Source: Setophaga petechia
Lineage: Eukaryota > Chordata > Aves > Passeriformes > Parulidae
Assembly: GCA_024362935.1 (NCBI GenBank)
Contig: JANCRA010000033.1
Location: 8,777,714-8,841,713 of the forward strand
Reading direction: 5' to 3'
Length of the DNA stretch: 64,000 bases
In this document: in pieces, positions 49,501 to 55,829 of the stretch
How the letters are laid out: every line of letters begins with the position of its first letter
Position numbering within the stretch: the first letter of the stretch is position 1
Made by a program: the position numbers and the translations under genes
Notes under the pieces: model-generated
Seen by the model: the letters and a program-made list of their open reading frames with translations, nothing else
Databases searched by the model: none
Told to the model about the DNA's origin: nothing

Positions 49501-51478
49501 TCGTTAGCAGGGCTTCAGTGGGATTCTCTTAGGGGGAGGTGTAAAGGGGAGAGATCTCAGCTCAGGCAGTGCAAATTGAGCCTCACTTGTGTCCACTGAG
49601 CTTTTCAACACTTGGCTGCCTCTTGGCATGAGGCAGTGTGGAAGGATATAGAAGAATTTGATGTCTTTTAGCTTCTGAGTAGTGACCAAGTGCTTTTGTG
49701 GGAGGATAGGGTTTCATGATGTTAGAGATTTCCAGTTGCCAAAACAGCATGTATTAATTTCCTATCTCCATGTGTCTATGAACATGATAGACTGTTAGAA
49801 AACTTTGGGTACCTCTGCTGTAACTTTTCCCTGCCTTCTCATCAGTTCTGTCTCCTAAATAGTAACTGATTCGTTGTTGTTACATTCATCAGGTTTCATG
49901 AAAAACAGCCTCAAGATAGGATTGTTTCAGCCTTTCCAAGACCTAACTGTGGGTTTGAGAGCTGAGCCTGGTGTTTGACTGAAATAGTTCCATTCCCTTG
50001 CAGGTAGCATCATCATGTATGGAGCACTCCTCCTCTTTGAATCCGAATTTGTGCACATTGTTGCCATTTCCTTCACGTCCCTGATCCTCACCGAGCTGCT
50101 GATGGTGGCACTGACAATCCAGACGTGGCACTGGCTGATGATTGTGGCTGAGCTGCTCAGCCTCTCCTGCTACATCGCTTCCCTGGTCTTCTTGCACGAG
50201 TTCATTGGTGAGGTTTCATGCTCTCCTCCAGTCAGTTCATGGCCTGGATGGTAACAGGACTGAGCTGAGCAGAAGGCTCTTGGTGGGGCCAACAGCAGGC
50301 ACAGTGACAGTGGTGCCACAGTAAGCTCTGTGGGATTTGAAGGCACTTGGAAGATATTTTATGGTTTCTTCCCACAGCAAAGTGCTAGAGAAGGTAAAGG
50401 TGGTCAGCAGAGTGTGCTGATACCCAGTGAATCTCATCCATTCTTTGAGCCCCAGCACGTGTCAGCTGTCTCATATAGCAGTAACCTTTATTTCCATGTG
50501 GGAATTTGAGCTGGAAGATTGAAGTCTCTGCTGTTGGATTGAAAGATTTGGTCTTTTAAACTGGGGGAAGGAGCTGCCTCTTAAAACTTACTTTATTTTA
50601 TCTGTTCACTGGGACCATTCACTTTTGGGTTTGGTTGTTGGTGTTTTAGCTCCCTGAAGCAGAGCTAATTCTGTTCCCTGGCTAGAGGAAGAAGGGTGAG
50701 GAGTTCCAGATTCCCCCAGTAACTGTCGAGTTGCCAATATCAGACCCATGGGCCTGTTCAGTGTTCATTCAGGAGCCACAAGATGTCACTGCTTCTTCCA
50801 TAAAGCTCTTTCCTAACTGAAGGCAACAGGGATACCTTCCCCCTGGCTGGATCTGTCTCTTGCATGAGGTTATACCAGTTCCATTTTGAACGATGCTTTA
50901 ACTCTTTTTATAAAGGTTCTGAGGTGTTTTGGGTCAGGAGCTGGGCTCAGCCAGGCAGCAGGGGCAGCTCCCAGAGTGGAGGACATGCAGTGCTTGGCAG
51001 TGCCAGGAGGATGTCCTTGTTCCAGGTGGGGTTTGGGAGGGCAGTTACCTGTGAGAGCCACACTCCTTACACCCCTCTGCTCAGCACATCTCTACATCTT
51101 CTGGGGAAGAGAAGAGCAGAGGAGTGAGGAGCCAGGTATCATGTGAGCTTTGATTTGGAGGGTGGGGCAGCTTTAAGAATTGTAAAATTAGAGAATGGGC
51201 TGGAAGGGAGCTTAAAGAAAATCTAGTTCCAACCCTATGCCATGGGCAGAAGGATGCGGTGGGGGATTGAGCTGCATTTCTGCACCCCTTCCCAGAAGGT
51301 TCTCCCCGTGGTTTTGACTCTGTGCTCGATTCTCCACACAGATGTTTACTTCATTGCCACCTTGTCGTTCCTGTGGAAGGTCACTGTCATCACCCTGGTG
51401 AGCTGCCTGCCCCTCTACGTCCTCAAGTACCTGAGACGGAGGTTTTCTCCCCCCAGCTACTCGAAGCTCACGTCCTAG
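7467..51478 (+). CDS. ATP9A: ATP9A, class-2 P4-ATPase (probable phospholipid flippase); 28 coding exons, 1047 aa
   Basis: Joined exons (3144 nt with stop) encode a 1047-residue P4-type ATPase. Visible signatures: actuator loop D193-G-E-T196; PISL in helix 4 (344-347); phosphorylation site D391-K-T-G-T; KGAD (568-571) in the nucleotide domain; TGDK (677-680); hinge GDGGND (784-789). Hydrophobic segments fit ten helices: two in exons 3-4, two in exons 11-12, six in exons 23-28. The N-terminus [18 protein letters not shown] and C-terminus [10 protein letters not shown] match ATP9A as I remember it, rather than ATP9B. Known of the family: ATP9A acts in early and recycling endosomes and the TGN, is linked to MON2-DOPEY2 and SNX3-retromer sorting, and does not need a TMEM30/CDC50 subunit. 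All introns are GT-AG, phases agree throughout, and there is no frameshift or internal stop, so the gene looks intact. Transport activity is inferred from the family. Confidence 0.97.
7535..13383 (+). other. ATP9A: ATP9A intron 1
   Basis: The 5849-bp first intron starts in the CpG island and then becomes AT-rich. No transposon or further exon was recognised. First introns often carry regulatory elements, but none can be named from sequence alone. Confidence 0.7.
13384..13528 (+). CDS. ATP9A: ATP9A coding exon 2 (residues 23-71)
   Basis: The acceptor is tgtgcag and the donor GGG|gtaagc. It encodes the cysteine-rich cytosolic stretch [13 protein letters not shown] and then [15 protein letters not shown] and the YNFFTFLPG motif that leads into helix 1 in P4-ATPases. 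The closely spaced cysteines are present in human ATP9A as I recall it. Confidence 0.96.
13838..13951 (+). CDS. ATP9A: ATP9A coding exon 3 (residues 72-109)
   Basis: A strong polypyrimidine tract ending tttctag precedes it, and the donor is CTG|gtaggt. It begins [20 protein letters not shown] and contains transmembrane helix 1 and the start of helix 2. It is in phase 0 at both ends (38 codons). Confidence 0.97.
13952..15391 (+). other. ATP9A: ATP9A intron 3
   Basis: Mostly unique AT-rich sequence. Near 15071-15160 a ~30-bp unit (aaactttacaaagacttgct-like, ending tggggga) is repeated three times with divergence. Confidence 0.7.
15392..15500 (+). CDS. ATP9A: ATP9A coding exon 4 (residues 110-145 plus 1 nt)
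   Basis: The acceptor is ctggcag and the donor AGAG|gtcagc. It encodes [20 protein letters not shown] (end of helix 2) and then [16 protein letters not shown] at the entry to the actuator domain. Confidence 0.96.
15650..15850 (-). mobile_element. CR1-like LINE fragment in intron 4
   Basis: Contains the minus-strand CR1-type text gggcagggacacctcccact, ccagcctggccttgggcact and gctctgggcacctgtgccag, very similar to 53101-53336. Only a 3'-end fragment is present. Confidence 0.75.
15851..20536 (+). other. ATP9A: ATP9A intron 4, remainder
   Basis: Long AT-rich DNA with no transposon recognised from about 16.1 to 20.2 kb. Blocks at 17.7-18.1 kb and 19.1-19.3 kb look like unique sequence and could be conserved non-coding DNA, which needs alignment to show. 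No exon was found. Confidence 0.5.
20537..20595 (+). CDS. ATP9A: ATP9A coding exon 5 (residues 146-165)
   Basis: The acceptor is tttgcag and the donor AAG|gtttgc. It encodes [20 protein letters not shown], the actuator-domain strand segment that in P-type ATPases precedes the conserved N-x-R-V-P-A-D element. Confidence 0.96.
21483..21534 (+). CDS. ATP9A: ATP9A coding exon 6 (residues 166-182 plus 1 nt)
   Basis: The acceptor is cccccag and the donor AATG|gtaaac. It encodes [17 protein letters not shown], the conserved actuator core (RVPAD) of P4-ATPases. Confidence 0.96.
22083..22177 (+). CDS. ATP9A: ATP9A coding exon 7 (residues 183-214), DGET loop
   Basis: The acceptor is tccccag and the donor TCT|gtgagc. 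It encodes [20 protein letters not shown] and more. D193-G-E-T196 is the P4 version of the TGES dephosphorylation loop, and E195 is the expected catalytic glutamate. Confidence 0.97.
22502..22582 (+). CDS. ATP9A: ATP9A coding exon 8 (residues 215-241)
   Basis: The acceptor tgatag has a weak pyrimidine tract; the donor is AGG|gtgagt. It encodes [20 protein letters not shown] and FVGTFTR, part of the actuator domain. Confidence 0.95.
22773..22848 (+). CDS. ATP9A: ATP9A coding exon 9 (residues 242-266 plus 1 nt)
   Basis: A pyrimidine-rich tract ending attgtag precedes it; the donor is TCAG|gtaagg. It encodes [20 protein letters not shown] and TVIAS. Compared with human ATP9A from memory, small substitutions cluster here (for example PVNES where human has PISES). 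Confidence 0.96.
22849..24874 (+). other. ATP9A: ATP9A intron 9
   Basis: Unique AT-rich sequence. It holds a perfect inverted repeat at 23340-23369 (ctcctgcccag and ctgggcaggag around an 8-nt loop). Nothing else was recognised. Confidence 0.6.
24875..24951 (+). CDS. ATP9A: ATP9A coding exon 10 (residues 267-292)
   Basis: The acceptor is gtgcag and the donor AAG|gtatgg. It encodes [20 protein letters not shown] and SNPRSK, the TGxE/T-K segment that closes the actuator domain before helix 3. Confidence 0.96.
25554..25714 (+). CDS. ATP9A: ATP9A coding exon 11 (residues 293-345 plus 2 nt), helices 3-4
   Basis: The acceptor is gtcctag and the donor CAG|gtgagg. Helix 3 is about residues 306-324 ([19 protein letters not shown]). 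Helix 4 begins near W328 and reaches P344 of the PISL motif, where P-type ATPases break the helix. The exon ends within codon 346. Confidence 0.97.
26395..26537 (+). CDS. ATP9A: ATP9A coding exon 12 (residues 346-393 plus 1 nt), phosphorylation aspartate
   Basis: The acceptor is ctgtgcag and the donor ACAG|gtactg. It encodes [15 protein letters not shown] and runs to [12 protein letters not shown]391 is the aspartate that is phosphorylated in the P-type cycle; the DKTGT motif is split between exons 12 and 13. Confidence 0.97.
27263..27375 (+). CDS. ATP9A: ATP9A coding exon 13 (residues 394-431)
   Basis: The acceptor is ttcccag and the donor CAG|gtacaa. It completes [11 protein letters not shown] and continues into the nucleotide-binding domain ([19 protein letters not shown]). 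Confidence 0.97.
28600..28975 (-). mobile_element. Solo-LTR-like element, family C, intron 13
   Basis: On the minus strand the sequence has AATACAGTATAATAAAGTAA (TATA/poly(A)-like) and downstream ggagtcctcctcatcattcc. I recall a very similar LTR as common in songbird genomes, which supports but does not prove the call. It lies antisense to ATP9A and has no internal viral genes. Boundaries are approximate. Confidence 0.6.
29010..29238. repeat. 71-78 bp tandem array just before ATP9A exon 14
   Basis: Three units begin gtgcctggtctg (29010, 29088, 29159) and contain aaactgatcccaaatgtcat-like text followed by a pyrimidine tract. Two of the three tracts end in tttcccctcag or tttccccctcag, perfect acceptor-like sequences. 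The array ends about 16 bp before the real exon 14 acceptor. Confidence 0.9.
29255..29467 (+). CDS. ATP9A: ATP9A coding exon 14 (residues 432-502)
   Basis: The acceptor is a CAGCAG tandem (NAGNAG) at 29252-29257. Using the first AG gives QAQDPP, one residue more than the second AG (exon start 29258). The donor is GAG|gtcagt. The exon is GC-rich and encodes [20 protein letters not shown] and the segment ending YQASSPDE, part of the nucleotide domain. A 71-78 bp tandem array ends about 16 bp upstream. Confidence 0.95.
29468..33917 (+). other. ATP9A: ATP9A intron 14, main part
   Basis: Mostly unique sequence, GC-richer at 32.1-32.5 kb, where a ~33-bp unit (gctggtgtcccctggtgccag-like) is duplicated near 32285-32342. 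An open frame at 29762-30379 has no recognisable domain. No exon was recognised. Confidence 0.55.
33918..34140 (-). mobile_element. CR1-like LINE fragment in intron 14
   Basis: Starts atcatggaatcatttagatt-ggaaaag, the reverse complement of a CR1 3' end, and continues gagtgccacctccaggaatt and gggcactccaaacctccctg. It is the same subfamily as 25-140. Confidence 0.8.
34314..34358. repeat. 15-bp tandem repeat, 3 copies
   Basis: The unit taatgactggtgaat is repeated three times, ending about 70 bp before the exon 15 acceptor. Confidence 0.9.
34432..34593 (+). CDS. ATP9A: ATP9A coding exon 15 (residues 503-556)
   Basis: The acceptor is tcctctcag and the donor CGG|gtaagg. It encodes [20 protein letters not shown] and, later, [15 protein letters not shown]. 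The F-x-S/Y-x-x-K-R-M element is the conserved nucleotide-domain signature of P4-ATPases. A short minisatellite starts about 24 bp after the donor. Confidence 0.97.
34617..34735. repeat. 15/17-bp minisatellite just after ATP9A exon 15
   Basis: About seven copies of cagccacacctgggg, with or without an extra GA, start about 24 bp after the exon 15 donor. Each unit carries a CACCTG E-box. Confidence 0.92.
34736..38062 (+). other. ATP9A: ATP9A intron 15, remainder
   Basis: Unique, mostly AT-rich DNA with several poly-T runs. No transposon, RNA gene or extra exon was recognised. Confidence 0.6.
38063..38155 (+). CDS. ATP9A: ATP9A coding exon 16 (residues 557-587), KGAD motif
   Basis: The acceptor is gtctgcag and the donor GAG|gtacgg. 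It encodes [20 protein letters not shown] and more. K568-G-A-D571 is the ATP-binding motif of the nucleotide domain. Confidence 0.97.
38515..38668 (-). mobile_element. CR1-like LINE fragment in intron 16
   Basis: Contains gttgggagggaccttgaatc, ggacagggacacccttccca and acacttccagggatccaggg. Its CR1 tip has expanded into a (GGGTT)4 run at 38529-38551. Confidence 0.75.
39062..39145 (+). CDS. ATP9A: ATP9A coding exon 17 (residues 588-615)
   Basis: The acceptor is ctttacag and the donor GAA|gtaagt. It encodes [20 protein letters not shown] and EEQYQDFE. The motif A-x-E-G-L-R is conserved in P-type nucleotide domains. Confidence 0.97.
39738..39835 (-). mobile_element. CR1-like LINE fragment in intron 17
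   Basis: Contains atggagtcagaattgcctgg, gttggagggcacctcaaaga and ggggacacctgtccctagag, a truncated minus-strand CR1 end directly before the exon 18 minisatellite. Confidence 0.65.
39868..40522. repeat. 28/32-bp minisatellite running into the exon 18 acceptor
   Basis: About 22 units of tgtccccagtcccaagcagg followed by ctgtgctctg, with or without an extra GTGT. The last unit forms the genuine acceptor ctctgtccccag|GCACGC. Most internal units also end ccccag, so there are well over a dozen near-identical AGs in 650 bp. Several frames on both strands are stop-free because of the repeat. Confidence 0.95.
40523..40693 (+). CDS. ATP9A: ATP9A coding exon 18 (residues 616-672)
   Basis: The acceptor ctctgtccccag is itself the last unit of a 28/32-bp minisatellite. 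The donor is AAG|gtctgc. It encodes [20 protein letters not shown], then [20 protein letters not shown] and GIK at the return to the phosphorylation domain. Its frame stays open upstream into the array to at least 39782. Confidence 0.96.
40694..42417 (+). other. ATP9A: ATP9A intron 18
   Basis: Unique sequence with a poly-T run near 41110-41124 and a poly-A-rich stretch near 41942-41966. No exon or clear transposon was recognised. Confidence 0.55.
42418..42516 (+). CDS. ATP9A: ATP9A coding exon 19 (residues 673-705), TGDK motif
   Basis: The acceptor is attttag and the donor CTA|gtgagt. It encodes [20 protein letters not shown] and more. T677-G-D-K680 belongs to the haloacid-dehalogenase core of the phosphorylation domain. 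Confidence 0.97.
42764..42853 (+). CDS. ATP9A: ATP9A coding exon 20 (residues 706-735)
   Basis: The acceptor is cccccag and the donor GAG|gtactg. It encodes [20 protein letters not shown] and [17 protein letters not shown] is the P4 phosphorylation-domain strand that precedes the CCR segment. Confidence 0.97.
42927..43260 (+). mobile_element. LTR-like element, family B, plus strand copy (intron 20)
   Basis: Matches the reverse complement of 2438-2651 for about 220 bp. It has a CTTATAAAAG TATA-like box near 43120 and TTATTAAAGT near 43243 as a possible poly(A) region. It is in ATP9A sense orientation and directly precedes the exon 21 minisatellite. Ends are approximate. Confidence 0.7.
43389..44019. 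repeat. ~22-bp minisatellite running into the exon 21 acceptor
   Basis: Roughly 28 units of ggctgtgcagtgtgtaaccc followed by ag, with point variation. The last unit provides the real acceptor gtgtgtaaccag|GTGTGC. Many internal units end in the same cccag or ccag, so the array is a string of look-alike splice sites. Confidence 0.95.
44020..44164 (+). CDS. ATP9A: ATP9A coding exon 21 (residues 736-783 plus 1 nt)
   Basis: The acceptor tgtgtaaccag is the last unit of a ~22-bp minisatellite and has almost no pyrimidine tract. The donor is GTGG|gtgagt. It encodes [20 protein letters not shown] and [17 protein letters not shown]-x-x-P-x-Q-K is a P4 phosphorylation-domain hallmark. Confidence 0.96.
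44648..44712 (+). CDS. ATP9A: ATP9A coding exon 22 (residues 784-805), GDGGND hinge
   Basis: The acceptor is ccctgcag and the donor AAG|gtgaga. It encodes [20 protein letters not shown] and GK. D785 and D789 are the magnesium-coordinating hinge residues of P-type ATPases. Confidence 0.97.
45464..45619 (+). CDS. ATP9A: ATP9A coding exon 23 (residues 806-857)
   Basis: The acceptor is gttcccag and the donor CAG|gtaaag. It encodes [20 protein letters not shown], then [20 protein letters not shown] at the entry to helix 5. Confidence 0.97.
45953..46017 (+). CDS. ATP9A: ATP9A coding exon 24 (residues 858-878 plus 2 nt)
   Basis: The acceptor is tttctag and the donor TTGG|gtaaga. It encodes [20 protein letters not shown], membrane region of helices 5-6. 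Confidence 0.97.
46747..46855 (+). CDS. ATP9A: ATP9A coding exon 25 (residues 879-915)
   Basis: The acceptor is ttcccag and the donor AAG|gtgtgt. It encodes [20 protein letters not shown] (end of helix 6) and [17 protein letters not shown]. The Y-P-x-L-Y element after helix 6 is typical of P4-ATPases. Confidence 0.97.
46856..48090 (+). other. ATP9A: ATP9A intron 25
   Basis: Unique AT-rich sequence with a poly-T run near 47970-47986. No other feature was recognised. Confidence 0.6.
48091..48148 (+). CDS. ATP9A: ATP9A coding exon 26 (residues 916-934 plus 1 nt)
   Basis: A pyrimidine-rich tract ending cacccag precedes it; the donor is CAAG|gtaaga. It encodes [19 protein letters not shown], the start of helix 7. 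Confidence 0.97.
48149..50003 (+). other. ATP9A: ATP9A intron 26
   Basis: Unique sequence with a short GC-rich patch near 49384-49402 (ggaggcggcggcggtgatgg). No exon or transposon was recognised. Confidence 0.6.
50004..50207 (+). CDS. ATP9A: ATP9A coding exon 27 (residues 935-1002 plus 1 nt)
   Basis: The acceptor is ccttgcag and the donor ATTG|gtgagg. It encodes [20 protein letters not shown] and continues through hydrophobic helices 8 and 9 to FLHEFI. Confidence 0.97.
50208..51341 (+). other. ATP9A: ATP9A intron 27
   Basis: Mostly unique sequence. A possible very short minus-strand CR1 remnant lies at about 51190-51260 (gagaatgggctggaagggag and ctagttccaaccctatgcca). Confidence 0.45.
51342..51478 (+). 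CDS. ATP9A: ATP9A coding exon 28 (residues 1003-1047 and stop)
   Basis: The acceptor is ccacacag and the stop is TAG at 51476-51478. It encodes [20 protein letters not shown] (helix 10) and the cytosolic tail [16 protein letters not shown]. Exact continuity with the family C-terminus supports a full-length gene. Confidence 0.97.
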
Positions 51479-53100
51479 GGCTGCTGCTGCTGGCACACAG
51501 AGACAGGCACTGCCCCGGGCCCCGAGACACCCCCAGCTGTCCCCAATGAGCAGTGCTGTCCCTGCCTCAGGGCCCCATGGTGATCTCTGGTACCTGCTGC
51601 TGTGGTGAGGCGCTTCCAGACTGCCCTGGACGGGATCCCAGCACCACAAGGGACTGTTTGGAGGGTGGAGGCTCTGAGTTCATCCAGTTCTTGGCACTTT
51701 TGTTCTACTTAACTGGGGTCAAATGCATGGAACTGCGATGGCAATGGGTTTCTCTTGCATGGTTCAAAGTCTGTGGAAGCTGCTACCTGACCTTGGGATT
51801 TACATTTGACAATTTGAAGTGAATTTTTTAAGTGTCTACGCTGTCCTTTGCATTGTGTTACCTTTTGTTAAGTTGATGTTATTCGTCTTTTTGATTCAAG
51901 TAGTTACATTCTTTTTACATCTTGGAAATCCCTTAATGTAGGTGATGCACTACACTGCTGACAGCTGATTCCTGATTTATGGCATGTTGTTTCCATAATG
52001 GGGCTCCAGCCTGTCGGATCTACACACACTGGAGAATCTGAGTGTGTCTGAGATTTTCCTTGCGTTGAAATGTGGTCGCCCCAGTGATTTTGGAGGTATC
52101 CAGCCATTGATAAAGACAGAAAAGTGGTAGCTCAAAATGAGAAAATTCAGTTTTGTTTAGCTTTTGTGCTTCCTGTTAAAAGGAGCAGTGACATAATAGT
52201 TTCACTCTGTATTTATTTGTGTAGGAGAAAATTATCTAAACTAAAGCAAATCCTCTTTGGAGCAGAACTTTGCAGTTGATCATCCTTGAAATGTGTCGAC
52301 AACGTGAGAAGAGTCTCGTACTGTTCTGCAGACAATGTGGCAGACGTGTCTTGAATCCTTGGAGACTGAAAGGAGAGGTCACAGAGCTGCTACTCCTCAC
52401 AGCTCCATGAAATCTGTTTCCTGTTAGTGTGAAACTTTGAGGATGAGCTGCAAATAAGCAGAGGCACTCCTAGGTGGATGTTTTAATGACATGCTCCCTG
52501 CAGAGGCAGTTTTTGGAGCCTTGCACTTGCTTGGCTCTAAAAACCAAACCTGAATCACAGGAATGGGTTCATACAAAGGCATTAGGCTGAGTGCACGGCA
52601 AATTTATGTGTTTTTCATTCTCAAAAATTAAACTCAGTGAGTTCTTTATTATTATAATTATTTAGTCCACGTTATAGTCTCATGAGGAGAGCCACACGTA
52701 GTTGGGCTTCTCAGTAGAAGGACAGAGACTTGCAGGAACCTTTTAGAGCTGGGTTGGTGCATCAAGCACGGATGGGCTTTTAGTGGCAGCTGTCCTTGTC
52801 TGAGCCTCTTCAGTCTGTGCTAAATTAGCTGCTTGCTGTCTTCTTCCCACATCAGAGAAACCACGGCTGGAGCTGGCACTGCTTGGGGCCCTTGTTCCTT
52901 GGCTGCCCAGGGGAGAGAGCCCAGGGCCTGAGCTCCTGTCCCAAGGCAGAACCAGGGCTCCCTTCTGGCAGCTGGGCTCACAGCCTCCTGTGAATTAATT
53001 AATTAATGCCATTTTGCCAGAAAGGTCCTGAATGTTGTCTTCATCATGACTGGATAGTGTTGGCCATGCCACTGCTCTGGAGTCCCCAGACAGCATTTCA

Positions 53101-53336
53101 CAGAATCATGGAATGGTTTGGGTTGGAAGGGACCTTAAAGCCCATCCAGTGCCACCCCTGCCATGGCAGGGACGCCTCCCACTGTCCCAGGCTGCTCCAA
53201 GCTCTGTCCAGCCTGGCCTTGGGCACTGCCAGGGATCCAGGGGCAGCCTCAGCTGCTCTGGGCACCTGTGCCAGGGCCTGCCCACCCTGCCAGAATTTCT
53301 TCTCAATATCCCATCTAATTTGCTTTCATTAGTTTA
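53101..53336 (-). mobile_element. CR1-like LINE fragment in the ATP9A 3' UTR
   Basis: Begins agaatcatggaatggtttgg and ggaagggaccttaaagccca, then ccagcctggccttgggcact and ctgggcacctgtgccagggc. It is the longest and clearest CR1 end in the window, inserted antisense. It is probably transcribed as part of the UTR. Confidence 0.85.
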
Positions 53337-53932
53337 AGTACAGGAGCCAAGAATTCCTCTTGGGCCCAGGTGGTGACTGGGCTGCCCAGTCCCCCTGGGC
53401 TCTGGTGCCCAGCCCTGCCCCTCTCCTGTGTCTTGGTAGCTCAATGTCCTGCAACAGCAACAGTGCCAAGCTACTGTGTGTAAATATTTGAGACATATAA
53501 ATGGTAGAATTCACTGTTTCCTCAAGTCAATACAGTTTACACTGAGTGGACCATATTTGCAAACTATTAGCTTACACCAAGAAAGGGAGTGAACTGTGAT
53601 TTCATTTGTATTTATTGAATCATAAGTTTAGTAGCATATTTAGTAGAGTTGATAGTGATCTAGAGCTGTGTTTTGGGGTGTGAATTATGTTCTTTGCAGT
53701 TTGTGTTTTTGCACAAGGTAGTAAATCCAGAAGTCATTTCTGCCTGGATATATACTACATTTTTTCAGAGCAGTCAGAGACTAAAACTGCCATCTAACAA
53801 ACAGCAGGAAAGAGGAACACTTCTATTTTTCAAGTTTAGCACTTTATGTTTGCAACCCATTTCTCATAAGTTATTTAAAAATGTTTTTAAAAGCAAAATT
53901 TAATACACATGTTCCTATTTACTGTACATTAA

Positions 53933-53938
53933 AATAAA
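53933..53938 (+). terminator. Candidate proximal poly(A) signal AATAAA
   Basis: A canonical AATAAA in an AT-rich context about 2.45 kb after the stop codon. It could give a shorter ATP9A transcript; unproven. Confidence 0.3.
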
Positions 53939-55159
53939 TGGATTCTCTGCTGGAAATTTCATCTTTTCCTCTAGTATGCTCATAATTTGTACTTTTGGGG
54001 AGTGAAGCATTGTTTTCTTCTTCTGTGCAGTATCTTGTTCGTGGCCTTAGTGTTCTTCCTGTTCCTTTCTGTGTGGGTTGTGTGCTGTAGCAGTTCATGT
54101 GTGACCTGTGTGCTTTGGGGCTGCCCGAGGTGATGCCCCTGGAGTCTCACTGTGCTCCTGCTGCCCGTGGCTGCCAACAGCCCGAGCTGAGCTGCTGCAG
54201 GCTGAGGTTTAGTGGCACACTCTGCAGCAGTTCCAGGTGTGTCACACCCTCTCTATCCCCTCCCTCACCTCTGGATTTCTCTCCTCTGCAGAGCTTGTCC
54301 TGTTCACCTGTGCGAGCATTTGTTCAGCTCAGCTCGTGGGGCAGTGGAAACCCAGCATTGTGTGTTGTACAGACTGTGCAGGGTCTGATCAGAGCTGTTT
54401 GAGCTGAGGGGGGCTCAGGACTATCCTGGTGTCCCCTTGGGGTGAGCACTGTGTGCTGGGGGCTGCAGCAGGGGTGTCCTGCTGTGCTCCCAGGGCTGGC
54501 CCAGCCCAGCCCCGGGACAGCCCCGGCCCCTGGAGCTGCCTGGGAGTGGTGCTGGAGGGGAGCTGGGTTTGCCAGGGAGCCCCGGGTCGGGGCAGTCCCT
54601 GAAGCTGCTGGGTGGGGTCTGTGTGTGGGAAAGCTGCTGCAGCTCTGCTGCACCCCAGGGCCCTGGATTGCACAGCAGGGATGTGAGCCCTGCCTTGTGC
54701 AGCTCAGTGTCCCGAGCTGCTCCTGTGGGACTGGGCTCATCCCACAGTGTCTGGGGCCCACTTCAGCAGGATGGGATCTTTATTTATTATTAGTTATTTC
54801 ATAAATGTTAGACTCTATGATTTGCATGAAATCCTGTGGTTCACAGCTTTGCCAATATGGTCCATTACTACTGCCTACGACAACTTGTGTACTTATATGC
54901 CTTTGAGAACAGTTTTCATTGTTAAAATTGTTTAAAAACTCAGTGTTAAGTTAATTTAATTTTTAATGGGGAAATGGATTCTGGTGTCAAAATGGTATTT
55001 ACTGTGATGCCGATGTTTTGTACCTGTCATCCAGCTAAACAACCTGTAAATATCCTGAGTCAAGAGAAACATGAATGCCAATTATTTATTGTTCTGTGGA
55101 GTTACATGTCGCAGATGTGTAAGACCTTAAAAGGGAATGTTGTAAAACAAGGTGGAAAA

Positions 55160-55165
55160 AATAAA
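55160..55165 (+). terminator. Candidate ATP9A poly(A) signal AATAAA
   Basis: A canonical AATAAA sits about 3.7 kb past the stop, after an AT-rich, apparently repeat-free stretch. It is my preferred main 3' end, with moderate support only. Confidence 0.5.
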
Positions 55166-55800
55166 TTTTATGCAAGTTCTTTACTTCACCCCTGTATGAT
55201 GCACCTGGTTAGTCCTGGCATGGGCAGTCCCAGCCGTGTGGGGATTGTCAGGACACAGGGAAGTTGTACCATGTGTTAAATTCTTTCTAGAGCCAGCTTT
55301 GGTTTTAACAGGAGTGGTCATTGCTGCTGGCAGCCTCTGCTGGGAATGAGGAGGGAATTGTCACAGGGACACAGACCTGTCCTGCCCTGGGAAGAGCAGT
55401 GGTGCAGCTGCATTGGGAGCAGCTGTGCTGGGCATGTTCTCATCCTTTGGACATTGAGGCAGGCAGTGCCTCTGCACGAGAGCAGGAGCAGGGCAGAGCA
55501 GGATTGAACGCTGAATATTCTCCACAGGGGAAACGTCAATAATGGTGAGTACAAACACAGCACAGCAATTTTCTACAAAAATGTAATAGAGCCATAAACA
55601 CTCCTAAAAACAAGAAAATTAAGAGTGCAATTGGATAAAGTAAATCTCTGACTAGGGAGACTGTTTATTGAAAGCAGTGATGAGCTATCCCTGGGATCAC
55701 TGGCCATCTATGGAAGTGTTTCTTTTAGATTCTATAGGACACAGATGCCCTTTTTAATGACTATCTTTTTTTTGGTATAAAGTAGTTAATGCAAATATTA

Positions 55801-55806
55801 AATAAA
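55801..55806 (+). terminator. Candidate distal poly(A) signal AATAAA
   Basis: AATAAA is followed within 10-20 bp by a T/G-rich stretch (tttttgtgatgtttg) resembling a downstream element. It is an alternative end of the ATP9A 3' UTR. Confidence 0.35.
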
Positions 55807-55829
55807 CCATTTTTGTGATGTTTGCACAC

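Larger units (their letters stand above)
51479..55185 (+). other. ATP9A: ATP9A 3' UTR (3' end approximate)
   Basis: From the stop codon the sequence has no further coding exon and runs to candidate poly(A) signals. It contains a minus-strand CR1 fragment (53101-53336) and AT-rich tracts. A UTR of about 3.7 kb suits this gene, but the true cleavage site cannot be read from DNA alone and could be near 53.95, 55.18 or 55.83 kb. Confidence 0.55.
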
